From the NCBI GenBank assembly GCA_023428645.1, contig JAEYXD010000095.1, positions 1-36,214 on the forward strand: a stretch of DNA of 36,214 bases. Reading direction: 5' to 3'. This document shows, in pieces, positions 1 to 8,804 of this stretch (position 1 is its first letter; every line of letters starts with the position of its first letter). The DNA is from Pseudomonadota bacterium (GTDB taxonomy: Bacteria > Pseudomonadota > Gammaproteobacteria > Steroidobacterales > Steroidobacteraceae). The translations under genes were made by a program, and so were the position numbers. The notes under the pieces were generated by a model. It did not search any database and was not told where the DNA came from. It saw nothing but the letters and a program-made list of their open reading frames with translations.

Positions 1-277
1 ACTGGTTGAAAACGAGATTGGCCGCGGGCTGGTCCTGGCGGCCGACGGCCTGCGAGATCAGCGCGACGGTGCCGACACCGAGCACCTGAGTCAGCGCGAA
101 CACGATGAACATAAGGTTGCCGCCCGCGCTCACGCCGGCGATGGCAACATCACCCAGCCCGGCAACGAAATACAGATCGATCAAGTGGTACAACGTCTGG
201 AAAATCATCCCAAACGCGATCGGCCCTGCCATCGCGACGATGTTGCGCATCGTCGACCCTCGAGTCAGATCCTTCAT
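1..277 (-). CDS. MATE family efflux transporter, N-terminal part
   Basis: Partial gene running off the left edge; 92 codons are visible. The translation starts MKDLTRGSTMRNIVAMAGPI and continues with FQTLYHLIDLYFVAGLGD, a typical first membrane helix and loop of MatE-domain proteins, followed by a second helix and the ISQAVGRQD segment. The MATE family exports drugs or metabolites against sodium or proton gradients across the inner membrane. The start is supported by a strong Shine-Dalgarno (GGGAGGA) four bases upstream of the ATG. It is transcribed away from opgG. MATE and Wzx flippases belong to the same MOP superfamily, but this N-terminus reads as a MATE/NorM-like protein rather than a polysaccharide flippase. 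The substrate cannot be told. Confidence 0.85.
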   Translation of the reverse strand, partial: MKDLTRGSTMRNIVAMAGPIAFGMIFQTLYHLIDLYFVAGLGDVAIAGVSAGGNLMFIVFALTQVLGVGTVALISQAVGRQDQPAANLVFNQ

Positions 278-596
278 GACTTCCTCCCGCTGAAGGGCGC
301 GTAGTCTAGCGGGCACCTGTCGCGGATGAACGGACTTTGAGACGTCGGCCGGCCGCAACAGGAACACACGCAGTCGGATGCGCGTATTGCCCAGGCCATG
401 GCCCGAAGCTCGCTACAATAGCCATCGACCTGGGGCACGATGGCGGCAGCATCACGGGAGCCACCCGCTGTACGCACCGCAATCCGAGGACGGCCCGAGG
501 GTGACGGCACTGATGCCGAGAACCTGGCGCCCCCAGGCACCGGGCCGCTTTCTCGACCCCAAAGGTCGCGGAAGCGTGCGAAGCGAACGAGGTAGC
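278..596. promoter_or_regulatory. Divergent intergenic region, MATE gene / opgG
   Basis: This 319-bp gap lies between two divergent genes, so promoters for both should be here. On the plus strand a good -10 match, TACAAT, lies at 414-419, but no convincing -35 sits at 16-18 bp spacing; the nearest TTGCCC at 387-392 is 21 bp away. A perfect 10-bp palindrome CGGCCGGCCG is at 346-355. The opgG frame stays open upstream of 597 to about 378, but that stretch reads as proline/arginine-rich non-protein sequence. No RNA gene is apparent. Confidence 0.35.
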
Positions 597-2180
597 ATGA
601 AGTCATTGGAAGGTCCGAGCGAATCATCAGCCACGCAAGAGCCCACGCGTGGGCGTTTTCGCGCACGGATCTGGACCGGCGTGGTGCTCATCGCCTGCGC
701 GAGCGTTGCCGGCGTCGCGGCGATGCGACAGGACGCGCCCGCTGCCCCACCCGCGAAGATCAAGTTTACGGACGACTTCGTCACCGAGATGGCGCAGCGT
801 CTCGCCCGCGAGCCGCACGCCGTCAAACAGCTCGACAGCAATTCACCACTGCGGCAAATCAACTACGACCAGTACCGCGACCTTCGCGTCGATTCCGAGC
901 AAGCCCTGTGGCGCAACGAGCAGGTGCCGTTCCGGGTGGACGTGCTGCCGGCCGGGTTTCTATTTCAGAACCCTGTTTCGATCTCTGTCGTCGAGAATGG
1001 GCTCGCCGGCGAGATCACCGCACCGCCCGGCACGTTCATTCTCGGCCCGCTGGTCGAGAAGCAGCTTGCGAATCTCACCCTGCCCTTGTCGGGATTTCGC
1101 GTTCGCTCACTGATCAACTCGCGGGCGGTATGGGATGAGTTCTTGGTCTTCCAGGGCGCATCCTTCTTCCGAGCGGTCGGCAAGGGCTCTGCGTACGGAT
1201 TGTCCGCGCGTGGCCTGGCCCTGCGCACGGCGGCTCCGACCGGCGAGGAATTTCCCGCGTTCACTCACTTCTGGATCGAGCGGCCGGCTGCGAACGCCAA
1301 GGGCATCGTGATCCACGCGCTGCTGCAAAGCCCTTCGACGACCGGCGCATATCGATTCGCCGTCACGCCGGGGACGGAGACGATCATGGACGTCAATCTC
1401 ACGCTGTTCCCGCGGGTCGCGCTCGACAATGTCGGCATCGCGCCGCTCACGTCGATGTTCCTGTTCGACGAGTCCGTGCGTAATCGCATCGAGGACTTTC
1501 GCGACGAGGTGCACGATTCGGACGGCCTGCAAATCATGATGGCCTCGGGCGAGCAAACGTGGCGGCCGCTCGCGAACCCGACGCAACTGCAGATCTCGAG
1601 CTTCACGTCCACCGCACCGAAAGGCTTCGGCCTGGTGCAGCGCTCACGCAAGTACTCCGATTATCAGGACGTCGAGGCGCAGTTCGAGAAGCGGCCGAGC
1701 ACATGGATCGAACCGCTCAGCGACTGGGGCGAAGGCTCCGTGCAATTGATCGAGATCCCCTCCGATCGCGAGACGAACGACAACATCGTCGCCTTCTGGC
1801 GTCCGAAACAGCCCATTCCCGCCGGCAAGCCATGGTCGACGTCCTACCGGCTGCGCTGGAATCAGCTGCCGAACCTTTCGCCTGAGCTCGGTCGGGCCGT
1901 ATTCACGCGTACCGGCCCCTCCTGGGACGGCAAACGCCGCCTGTTCGTGATCGACTTCGAAGGGCTCGGCAAGAACACGGAGGGGCTGCGCATCGAAGCG
2001 GATACGTCCGCGGGGAAGCTGTCGAGCCTGGTGCTGCAGCCGAATCCGCGCATCGGCGCGCTGCGCGCGAGCTTCGAGCTCTCCCCGGGTGAGACCAACG
2101 TCGCCGAACTGCGGCTGCGCTTGATGCGCGGCGACCAACCCGCCACCGAGACATGGCTGTATCGATGGACGGCAAGCTGA
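597..2180 (+). CDS. opgG: Periplasmic glucan biosynthesis protein OpgG/OpgD-like
   Basis: About 527 residues, the usual size for the MdoG/OpgG family (PF04349). OpgG acts in the periplasm on the glucan backbone made by OpgH during synthesis of osmoregulated periplasmic glucans. The chosen ATG (597) follows GAGG at 589-592 and puts a hydrophobic signal segment (IWTGVVLIACASVAGVAAM) about 25 residues in. The mature part starts near IKFTDDFVTEMAQRLA and includes family-like stretches such as INYDQYRDLRV, FPAFTHFWIERP and ETWLYRWTAS at the C-terminus. The open frame extends upstream to 378, but that part looks non-coding. It overlaps opgH by 28 bp, so the two are probably translated together. OpgD, the Tat-exported paralog, is the alternative; no clear twin-arginine motif precedes the hydrophobic stretch, so OpgG is preferred. 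Confidence 0.9.
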   Translation: MKSLEGPSESSATQEPTRGRFRARIWTGVVLIACASVAGVAAMRQDAPAAPPAKIKFTDDFVTEMAQRLAREPHAVKQLDSNSPLRQINYDQYRDLRVDSEQALWRNEQVPFRVDVLPAGFLFQNPVSISVVENGLAGEITAPPGTFILGPLVEKQLANLTLPLSGFRVRSLINSRAVWDEFLVFQGASFFRAVGKGSAYGLSARGLALRTAAPTGEEFPAFTHFWIERPAANAKGIVIHALLQSPSTTGAYRFAVTPGTETIMDVNLTLFPRVALDNVGIAPLTSMFLFDESVRNRIEDFRDEVHDSDGLQIMMASGEQTWRPLANPTQLQISSFTSTAPKGFGLVQRSRKYSDYQDVEAQFEKRPSTWIEPLSDWGEGSVQLIEIPSDRETNDNIVAFWRPKQPIPAGKPWSTSYRLRWNQLPNLSPELGRAVFTRTGPSWDGKRRLFVIDFEGLGKNTEGLRIEADTSAGKLSSLVLQPNPRIGALRASFELSPGETNVAELRLRLMRGDQPATETWLYRWTAS

Positions 2181-4285
2181 AGCCGGCCCGCCTCGAAACG
2201 CTCGCCTTCGCCAGCGGCGCCATGCCGCCGGAGCGGCCTGTCGAAATGCCGACGCAGGATCTGCGTCGCGTCCAGGAGCACCTCGCGCGCGCGCCGCAAT
2301 CGTCCTGGACGACGTGGCCCGCGCGTTTGATCGCGAATCTCGGCGCGCTCGGCATCACCGGGTACGGCGTGTGGGAAATGATCGGCATCGTCGGCTTCAG
2401 CAACATGACGGTGCTGCAGGGCGTGATGATCTTCTTCTTCGCGCTCACGCTCGGTTGGATCGCCTTTGCGGCCTCCTCGGGCATCGCGGGATTCCTCCTG
2501 CCCGCGCCGCGCGCGCCCGAAGCGCCGTTGGGCGATTCGCGCACGGCGCTGTTGATGCCCGTCTACAACGAAGATCCGATCTCCACGACCTCCGCCCTGC
2601 AAACGATGGCCGAAGCGCTCGCCGCGGCCGATGTCGCCCGCAATTTCGAGATCGTGATCGTGTCCGATTCGACGAACGTCGATGCTTGGATCGCCGAGAC
2701 GCTCGCGGTGGATCGGCTGCGCCGCGCGCTCAGCGGCGTCATGCCCGTGCGGTATCGCAGGCGCTGGCACAACACGGGGCGCAAGGTCGGCAATCTCGAG
2801 GATTTCGTGAAGCGCTGGGGCGGCCATTACGAGTACATGATCGTGCTCGACGCCGACAGCCTGATGAGCGCCGACACGCTGATCACGCTCGTCAAACGCA
2901 TTCAAGCTGACCCCGCGCTCGCGCTGCTGCAAACGGTTCCCGCGCTCATCGGACAAGAGAGCCTGTTCGCGCGCCTGCAGCAGTTCGCGAGCCGCGTATT
3001 CGGCAGCGTGATCGCGCGCGGCGTCGCGGCGTGGTCCGGTGACGACGGCAACTACTGGGGTCACAACGCCGTCATTCGCGTGAGCGCGTTCGCGCAAGCC
3101 TGTGGGCTGCCGCAATTGCCGGGACGCAAGCCCTTCGGCGGTCACGTGCTGTCGCACGATTTCATCGAGGCGGCGTTCCTGCGCCGCGCCGGCTGGAAGG
3201 TGCGCATGGCGCCCGATCTCGACGGCTCGTGGGAAGAAGGCCCGCCGTCGCTCGTCGATGTCGCGATTCGCGATCGCCGCTGGGCGCAAGGCAACCTGCA
3301 GCACATGAAGCTGTTGCGCACACGCGGGCTGTCGTGGACGAGCCGCAAGCATCTCGCGATCGGCATCATGGGGTATCTGTCATCGCCGCTGTGGCTGCTG
3401 CTGATCCTCGTCGGCTTCGCGCTCACGTTGCAGGCGACGCTGATTCGACCCGAGTACTTCAGCCGCACGTTCCAGCTGTTTCCCGACTGGCCGGTGTTCG
3501 ATGCCCAGCGCATGGTGCTGCTGTTCATCTTCAGCATGGTCGTGCTGCTCACGCCCAAGACGCTCGGCTTGCTGCGCTCGATCTTCGTCTCGCGCACGCG
3601 CAAGGGATGCGGCGGGATCATCGGCATCTCGCTCAGCGTCGTCATCGAGCTCGTGCTGTCGGCGCTGTACGCGCCGATCATGATGCTCATTCAGACGCAG
3701 CACGTCTTCGACATCCTGACCGGCAGCGATTCGGACTGGATCGCGCAGCGTCGGCAGGCCGCCGTGCTGTCATGGCGCGATGCGTGGCATTTCCATTGGA
3801 AGCACACGGTCGCCGGCATCGTCATCGCCGTCGTCGCCTACTTCTTGTCGCCGACGTTGCTGGCCTGGCTGTCACCGGCGGTGCTCGGTCTCGTGCTGGC
3901 GATTCCGTTGTCGCGCGCGAGCGGCAGCGTCGCGATCGGACGCGCCCTGCGCAAGCTCGCGATCTTCCGCATTCCCGAGGAGTCGGCGCCGCATGCAATG
4001 ATCACGCGGCGCAATGAGCTCGTCGCCGCCGCGCCTGCGCTCCCCGAAGACGGCTTGCGTCATCTGGCGCGCGATCCCGCCGCGCGCATCGCACATCTCG
4101 CGGGCAATCTGCCGCGACCGGCCGACGCGCGCGGTCATCCTCATCCGCAACGGCTCACCGCGGAAGATAAAGTGATGCAGGCGCAAACCCTGCAGGAGGC
4201 GCTCGACTGGCTCAGCGGGCCGGAGCGCATCGAAGTGGCGGCGGATGCGAGGTTGTTGGAGCGGCTCGCCGAGCTGCCGGACTGA
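2153..4285 (+). CDS. opgH: Glucan glucosyltransferase OpgH
   Basis: This 710-residue inner-membrane GT2 enzyme should use UDP-glucose to build the linear backbone of periplasmic glucans and pass it across the membrane. Membrane helices lie at about 62-82 and 88-117, before the catalytic domain. Catalytic landmarks: LMPVYNED at 134-141, the DAD metal-binding motif at 233-235 (VLDADSLMS), HDF at 335-337, and RDRRWAQGN near 373-381 standing for the QxxRW region. Several C-terminal helices follow from about residue 400. E. coli OpgH is about 850 residues, so this is a shorter form with a reduced N-terminus. The start overlaps the end of opgG by 28 bp; an in-frame ATG at 2165 is an alternative. 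An imperfect terminator hairpin follows. Confidence 0.93.
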   Translation: MAVSMDGKLKPARLETLAFASGAMPPERPVEMPTQDLRRVQEHLARAPQSSWTTWPARLIANLGALGITGYGVWEMIGIVGFSNMTVLQGVMIFFFALTLGWIAFAASSGIAGFLLPAPRAPEAPLGDSRTALLMPVYNEDPISTTSALQTMAEALAAADVARNFEIVIVSDSTNVDAWIAETLAVDRLRRALSGVMPVRYRRRWHNTGRKVGNLEDFVKRWGGHYEYMIVLDADSLMSADTLITLVKRIQADPALALLQTVPALIGQESLFARLQQFASRVFGSVIARGVAAWSGDDGNYWGHNAVIRVSAFAQACGLPQLPGRKPFGGHVLSHDFIEAAFLRRAGWKVRMAPDLDGSWEEGPPSLVDVAIRDRRWAQGNLQHMKLLRTRGLSWTSRKHLAIGIMGYLSSPLWLLLILVGFALTLQATLIRPEYFSRTFQLFPDWPVFDAQRMVLLFIFSMVVLLTPKTLGLLRSIFVSRTRKGCGGIIGISLSVVIELVLSALYAPIMMLIQTQHVFDILTGSDSDWIAQRRQAAVLSWRDAWHFHWKHTVAGIVIAVVAYFLSPTLLAWLSPAVLGLVLAIPLSRASGSVAIGRALRKLAIFRIPEESAPHAMITRRNELVAAAPALPEDGLRHLARDPAARIAHLAGNLPRPADARGHPHPQRLTAEDKVMQAQTLQEALDWLSGPERIEVAADARLLERLAELPD

Positions 4286-4300
4286 CGCCGGCGGCGGACG

Positions 4301-4327
4301 AGGAGCCGAGGCGTGACCACGGCTCCT
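4301..4327. terminator. Possible hairpin terminator between opgH and the EPS locus
   Basis: A perfect 8-bp inverted repeat, AGGAGCCG / CGGCTCCT, with an 11-base loop lies in the 49-bp gap between the convergent ends of opgH and the EpsL-type gene. There is no T-run on either side, so it is not a textbook intrinsic terminator. Its position suggests a bidirectional transcription or RNA-end structure. Confidence 0.45.
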
Positions 4328-4334
4328 ATCGGAC

Positions 4335-5582
4335 CTAGAAGATGATTCTCAGCTGCGCGCTCGCCACCTCCGCCTCATGCGTGCGACGCGGGAAGTTGCT
4401 GTCACGCTCGATCCAGCGATAGCCGAGGCTCAAATCCAGGAAATTGCGTGGCGTGTACCGCCACGTCAGACCGGCCGACTTCACGTCATCTTCCCGGCCC
4501 GGCGCGGAGCCGGTGTCGGAGAACGGGGTCGCGACGGCGCGATACGATTGATCCTCGATCGTAAGTCCCAGCTCGAAGGTCATGAGCGGTGTCGGCGACC
4601 ACGTCGGCGTCACCCGCAGTCCCGTCGCGACGAAGTAGTCCGCCTCGGCGTCGGTGTACGCGGTGAGCTCGCGATACGCCTCGAGGTTGAAATAGATCTG
4701 CGCGCGCGGCTCCCAATAGGCGCTGATGTTCCACACGTTACCGGAGAAATCGCCGGCCGCCGGATTGGAGTAATCGCGCTTCAAGTAGCCGCCGCGCGCA
4801 TTGATCCGCGTCTTCTCCGAGAACACGTACCGCAAGCGAACCCCCGGCAGCGTCTGCTCGTAGCCGATCTCGCGATTGAACAGCCGGCCCGCTTCCGGAA
4901 ACGTCGCGTCCGTGAACGCGTATTCGAGCGCGACGAGGCTGTTGTTCGGTGTCTGATACTCGATGCCGAAGCGGCCCGACTCGGACTCCATGTTCGAGGT
5001 CTGCCGCACATCGGCACTGTGCGTCGATTCGGAGAACGTGCCGCCCGCCATCAATGCCCACCGCGAGCCGATCTTGAAGCGCAGCTCGCCGATATACGAC
5101 TGCGTCTCGACGATATCCTTCACGAACAGCTCGTAATTCGAGAAGCCCGCCTGCTGGCGATCGTAGCGCGCGTCGATCAGCCCCGACCACCGCTTGCCGA
5201 TGTCGAAATTCCAGCGCAGGTCGCCGGAGCCGCCGTGATAGTCGAGGTAATCGTTCTCGCTGTAGCTCACGTCATCGAAGCGCAGATTCAAGGAGAACAC
5301 CTGCCGCGAGGCATCGATGCGCGCCTCGATGCCCCCCGACAATCGATTGACGTAATCGTCGAAGCTCCCGATGCCGACCGCGGCCGGATCGCCGGCGAGC
5401 ACGCTCTGCGGAACGCGAAACAAATTGTCCTCGTACGTGAAGCGATCCGAGACGAAAATCTTGAATGGATCGGCGGCATCCGCCGCCGCAAGGGCCTCGA
5501 CACCGAGTGTCGCGGCCGCGACGCCCAGCACCGCGGCGATGGCGCGTGAAATCGGTTGTGTTCGTAACCGTGATCGCAGCAT
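4335..5582 (-). CDS. epsL: EpsL-type outer-membrane beta-barrel protein of the EPS locus
   Basis: About 415 residues with a signal peptide (MLRSRLRTQPISRAIAAVLG, Ala-rich cleavage region near 33). After it come many amphipathic strand-like stretches rich in Tyr, Phe and Arg (for example FTYEDNLFRVP, LRWNFDIG, YGYRW-like repeats). It ends in AQLRIIF, an outer-membrane barrel C-terminus with terminal Phe. This fits the EpsL/TIGR03014-like family encoded at the end of methanolan-type EPS loci, which probably serves polymer passage or anchoring at the outer membrane; the exact role is not known. The start at 5582 has GGGAG seven bases upstream. The frame stays open further upstream, but that part overlaps the preceding gene. 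It is the last gene of the EPS locus, 22 bp after the GT2-GT4 fusion. Confidence 0.75.
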   Translation of the reverse strand: MLRSRLRTQPISRAIAAVLGVAAATLGVEALAAADAADPFKIFVSDRFTYEDNLFRVPQSVLAGDPAAVGIGSFDDYVNRLSGGIEARIDASRQVFSLNLRFDDVSYSENDYLDYHGGSGDLRWNFDIGKRWSGLIDARYDRQQAGFSNYELFVKDIVETQSYIGELRFKIGSRWALMAGGTFSESTHSADVRQTSNMESESGRFGIEYQTPNNSLVALEYAFTDATFPEAGRLFNREIGYEQTLPGVRLRYVFSEKTRINARGGYLKRDYSNPAAGDFSGNVWNISAYWEPRAQIYFNLEAYRELTAYTDAEADYFVATGLRVTPTWSPTPLMTFELGLTIEDQSYRAVATPFSDTGSAPGREDDVKSAGLTWRYTPRNFLDLSLGYRWIERDSNFPRRTHEAEVASAQLRIIF

Positions 5583-5604
5583 GGCGATTCTCCCGTGGGT
5601 TGAG

Positions 5605-7581
5605 TCAGCGGGTATCCGGCAGCGCGGATACGCGCTTCGCGGGCAACGGCGCAGCGGAGGCGGCGTCGCTCGCATGATAGAAATCCAGCGTTTGCTGGCC
5701 GATCGCATCCCAATCGAATGCGCTCAAGTCGGCCGTCTCGTGCTCTGCGATACCGCCGCCGTGCACGAGCTGCTGCAGGTGGCGCGTCGACAGCGGCCCA
5801 TCGAACAGATTGACCCAACGCGCGCCGAGCCGATGTTGCAGCTCGGGCAACGCGCCAAGGCGCGGCGCGAGCACCGCGCGATTGAACGACAGCGCCAGAA
5901 ACACGCTGCCGGAATTCAAGATGCTGTTGAACGGCAGCACGACGACATCGGCCGCGCCCATGTACACCGGTACTTTTTCTTCCGGAACGAACTCGAGCGC
6001 CAAGCGAACGCGACCGTCCGCCGCTGCGAGCCGTTCGAGCTCATCGACTTCCATCATCGGCCCCGGCTGGCCGGCGATGACGAGTTGCACGTCGCTTTGC
6101 GGCAGCGCGCGAAACGCCTCGAGCAGCTGCGGGACGCTCTTGTACGGCCGGATGTTGCCGAAGAACAGGAACGTAAAGCAGTGCGCAAGCCCGAGCTGAT
6201 CGCGGCAGCTCGCGCGATCGGGAGCGCTGCCGTAAGCGCCTCGATAATGTCCGTGCGGAATGACGGCGGCCGCCTTGGCACGCAGCGGCGGATACATCGC
6301 GCGCGCCGCTTCCAGGCCGCTCAACGTGAGCGTGATCACGTGCGTGCACATGCGCGGGAACCACAGCGGAAACAACAGCTCGCTGACCCGATGGTGGCGC
6401 TCGTGCGGCTTCAGATTGTGGACCGTCCAAACGATGCGCGTCCCGCGCCAGCGCAGCAGCGCGAACAGCGCGAACAAGCGCGCATGCCGCACGGTCGTTC
6501 GCAGCGGCGAGCGCGCGTTCAAGTGCAGATCGGGCCAATGGATGTGCAGGACGTCGTAGCGCTCCTTGAATGCGCGCCGGAAGGAGAAGTCATCGATCCG
6601 CGCGCCGCGCCGTTCGAGGCTCGCCGACAGCGTCGCGAGATAGGGATTCTCGCCGTGCTTCGGAAACATCAGCACGCGCGGCGCCGCTCGCTTGCTCACG
6701 GCCGCGCGCGCCCTTGCCTGCCCGCGGCCGCTCACCGCTTGCCGCGCCAGGATGCCGGCCAAGCGCTTCAAGGTGCGCGCATGAATGCCGAACCGCCAGA
6801 ACTGGCGCAGGTCGGCGCTCGTGAATCCATAGCCGTACAGCTTGCCGAAGCGCTGCAGAAACAGCCCTTGCCGCAGCACCGGCGCGTGATTCGCGACTTT
6901 CGCGGCGAGCCGCTCGTACGCGGCCTGGATCCGCGCGGACGACAGCGAAATGCGATCGCCGTTGTCCGCCAGCTCGAGCACGTACAGGGGCTCGTCGACG
7001 AGCAGTGCGGGGCCGTAATGCCTCAGCACGCGCATGAACAGGTCCAGGTCCTGCCACGCGGGCATGTGCTCGTCGAACAGGCCCGCGCCGACGAGATACT
7101 CGCGGCGCGTGAAAATCTGATTGCCGATGAGGTTGTAGAAGAACAGATCCTCGTACTCGGCGCGGGGCGCTTTCCTGGAGATGCGTGCAGCGACGGCAGA
7201 CGTCTCGAGATCCTGCGTATACAGACAGGAAAAACGCGCGCCCGCCTGCTCGTGCCCTTGCCAGGCCCGCAGCAGTTTCTCGATGCGCTGCTCGTGAAAG
7301 CTGTCGTCATCGTCGAGTCCGGTGATGAACTCGCCTTGCGACTCGGCGATCGCAAGATTTCTCGCGCGCGGCGCGCCCATCGACTGCTCGTTGCGCAACA
7401 CGCGCAGGCGTGGATCCGCCGCGCTCGCGCGCCTGAGGTATTCCTGCGTGCCGTCCGTCGAACCGTCGTCGACGACCCAGAGCTCGAGCTCGCGATGGGT
7501 CTGCGTGAGCACGGACTCGACCGCGCGGCGCAGCAGCGCGACGCGATTCTTCGTCGGCATGTAGATGCTGACGAGCGTCAT
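5605..7581 (-). CDS. Two-domain glycosyltransferase, GT2 plus GT4 fusion
   Basis: 658 residues with two complete transferase modules. Residues about 1-270 are a GT-A fold GT2 domain: VSIYMPTKNR at the start, VVDDGSTDGT at 36-45 for nucleotide-sugar binding, and GLDDDDS at 88-94 as the metal site. Residues about 300-640 are a GT-B, GT4-like domain: IWTVHNLKPHE-like acceptor loop near 383-394, PHGHY at 442-446, FFGNIRPYKSVPQLLEAF at 473-490, and a donor-site stretch NSGSVFLALSF near 556-566. The protein could add two consecutive sugars to the lipid-linked repeat unit in the cytoplasm. The ATG overlaps the stop of the upstream GT4 gene by 4 bp (ATGA). Sugar specificities cannot be read from sequence. 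Confidence 0.85.
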   Translation of the reverse strand: MTLVSIYMPTKNRVALLRRAVESVLTQTHRELELWVVDDGSTDGTQEYLRRASAADPRLRVLRNEQSMGAPRARNLAIAESQGEFITGLDDDDSFHEQRIEKLLRAWQGHEQAGARFSCLYTQDLETSAVAARISRKAPRAEYEDLFFYNLIGNQIFTRREYLVGAGLFDEHMPAWQDLDLFMRVLRHYGPALLVDEPLYVLELADNGDRISLSSARIQAAYERLAAKVANHAPVLRQGLFLQRFGKLYGYGFTSADLRQFWRFGIHARTLKRLAGILARQAVSGRGQARARAAVSKRAAPRVLMFPKHGENPYLATLSASLERRGARIDDFSFRRAFKERYDVLHIHWPDLHLNARSPLRTTVRHARLFALFALLRWRGTRIVWTVHNLKPHERHHRVSELLFPLWFPRMCTHVITLTLSGLEAARAMYPPLRAKAAAVIPHGHYRGAYGSAPDRASCRDQLGLAHCFTFLFFGNIRPYKSVPQLLEAFRALPQSDVQLVIAGQPGPMMEVDELERLAAADGRVRLALEFVPEEKVPVYMGAADVVVLPFNSILNSGSVFLALSFNRAVLAPRLGALPELQHRLGARWVNLFDGPLSTRHLQQLVHGGGIAEHETADLSAFDWDAIGQQTLDFYHASDAASAAPLPAKRVSALPDTR

Positions 7582-8804
7582 GCGCTTCTCTGTCGCAACG
7601 AGGCGGAGCTCAATCGCCGCAACTCTTGCGTGAGCGCACGCACTGCGATGCCGAACGCGGCGTTCGAAGCGCTGGCCGCGAAGGTCGCGCGATTGCGCTC
7701 CGCCGTCGCGCGTCGCACGTCCGACGCCGCCATGCGCTCGAGGATGCGAAACGCCGCCGCCATGTCCTGCGCCGGGAACAGCTCCGAGCGCTGCAGGAAC
7801 GCGCGTGTTCCGTCGAGATCCGGCGCGACGACGGGCACCCCGAGCGCCATGGCTTCGAGCATGACGAGCGGCACGCCTTCGTAGCGTGAGGTCATGAGAA
7901 GCACGTCGTGCGCCTCGAGCGCGTCGATCGGCGGCGACCACGGCCGCAGCGAAACCCAGCCGGCAAGCGCCGGATCGCTCGACAATCGTTCGCGGATGCT
8001 CGGTTCGTACGGCCCGCTGCCGACGAACGTCACGCTCATGCGCGCGCCGAATTCGGGATGCGCCGCGAGGTACTCCATCAATGTATCGAGACCTTTCTGG
8101 TGGGCTTCGATGCGGCCAAGCACGAGGATTCGCAGCGGGCCGTCCGCCGCGTGCGTCGGCATGCGCGAAGCGCGTGCGCCGCGGTGCTCGATCGCGCTGG
8201 ACACCGTGTTCGGCAACACCAGGATGGGGCGGCGCACGCCCGCCCAGGCGCGAAAGTCCTGTGCCTGCTCACGCGTCAGGGTGAGCCACGCGTGCGGCGC
8301 ATGCGCATAGATCGCGCGCACGAGCCCATCGCGAACGCGCGCGCTGCCGAAGCCCATGCTCGCGCTCGTCTGCACGAGCGGCACATAGACGACGACACGC
8401 TGGCGCAGCAGGCGCGCGAGCAGCACGAACAAGGGCTGCGCCAGGAGGCAGCCTTCCGCGATCACGCACACCTGCGGCCTGATCGTGAAGATCGCCCGCA
8501 CGAATTCCGCCGTGTCGCGCAGCGCGCCCACCATGGACGCCAGCCTGCCCGCACGCTGCGGCGGCAGCTCGATGACCTGCGCATGGCGGGACGCTTCGCG
8601 TGCGAGCGTGGAGCCGGCTCGTGCCAGCAGGAACTTCGCCGTGGCGCGCTCGCTTGCCAGCTCTTCGAGCCAACGCAACAGCATCACCTCGTGGCCGCCG
8701 AAGGCGCTCGCGCCGTCGACGAACAGCCAGCGAGCCGCCTCGGCAGCGCTCGCGACGGCGCTGTCCTCGCGCGGACTCATGACGACCGCATGCGATTCGC
8801 TCAC
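7578..8804 (-). CDS. Glycosyltransferase family 4 protein
   Basis: About 408 residues with the GT4 layout. The N-terminal half has FVDGASAFGGHEVMLLRWLE, the usual glycine-rich acceptor-side start. The C-terminal half has ILVLGRIEAHQKGLDTLMEY and then the donor motif SRYEGVPLVMLEAMALGVPVV, with the E-x7-E pair. It is expected to transfer a sugar with retention onto the growing EPS repeat unit at the cytoplasmic face. I chose the GTG at 8804 because it overlaps the methyltransferase stop as GTGA, the same coupling seen at neighbouring junctions. The in-frame ATG at 8780 (MSPRED) is a reasonable alternative, and neither has a clear Shine-Dalgarno. Confidence 0.88.
   Translation of the reverse strand: MSESHAVVMSPREDSAVASAAEAARWLFVDGASAFGGHEVMLLRWLEELASERATAKFLLARAGSTLAREASRHAQVIELPPQRAGRLASMVGALRDTAEFVRAIFTIRPQVCVIAEGCLLAQPLFVLLARLLRQRVVVYVPLVQTSASMGFGSARVRDGLVRAIYAHAPHAWLTLTREQAQDFRAWAGVRRPILVLPNTVSSAIEHRGARASRMPTHAADGPLRILVLGRIEAHQKGLDTLMEYLAAHPEFGARMSVTFVGSGPYEPSIRERLSSDPALAGWVSLRPWSPPIDALEAHDVLLMTSRYEGVPLVMLEAMALGVPVVAPDLDGTRAFLQRSELFPAQDMAAAFRILERMAASDVRRATAERNRATFAASASNAAFGIAVRALTQELRRLSSASLRQRSA

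Noticed and set aside
1..277. MATE gene as the missing EPS flippase
   Set aside because: The visible N-terminus resembles drug-type MATE proteins, and opgGH on the other strand separates it from the EPS locus. It cannot be decided from a fragment.
5371..7884. Very long plus-strand open frame opposite the GT2-GT4 fusion
   Set aside because: Arg/Gln/His-rich translation without any domain. It is the antisense shadow of a high-GC gene whose minus-strand protein has clear motifs.
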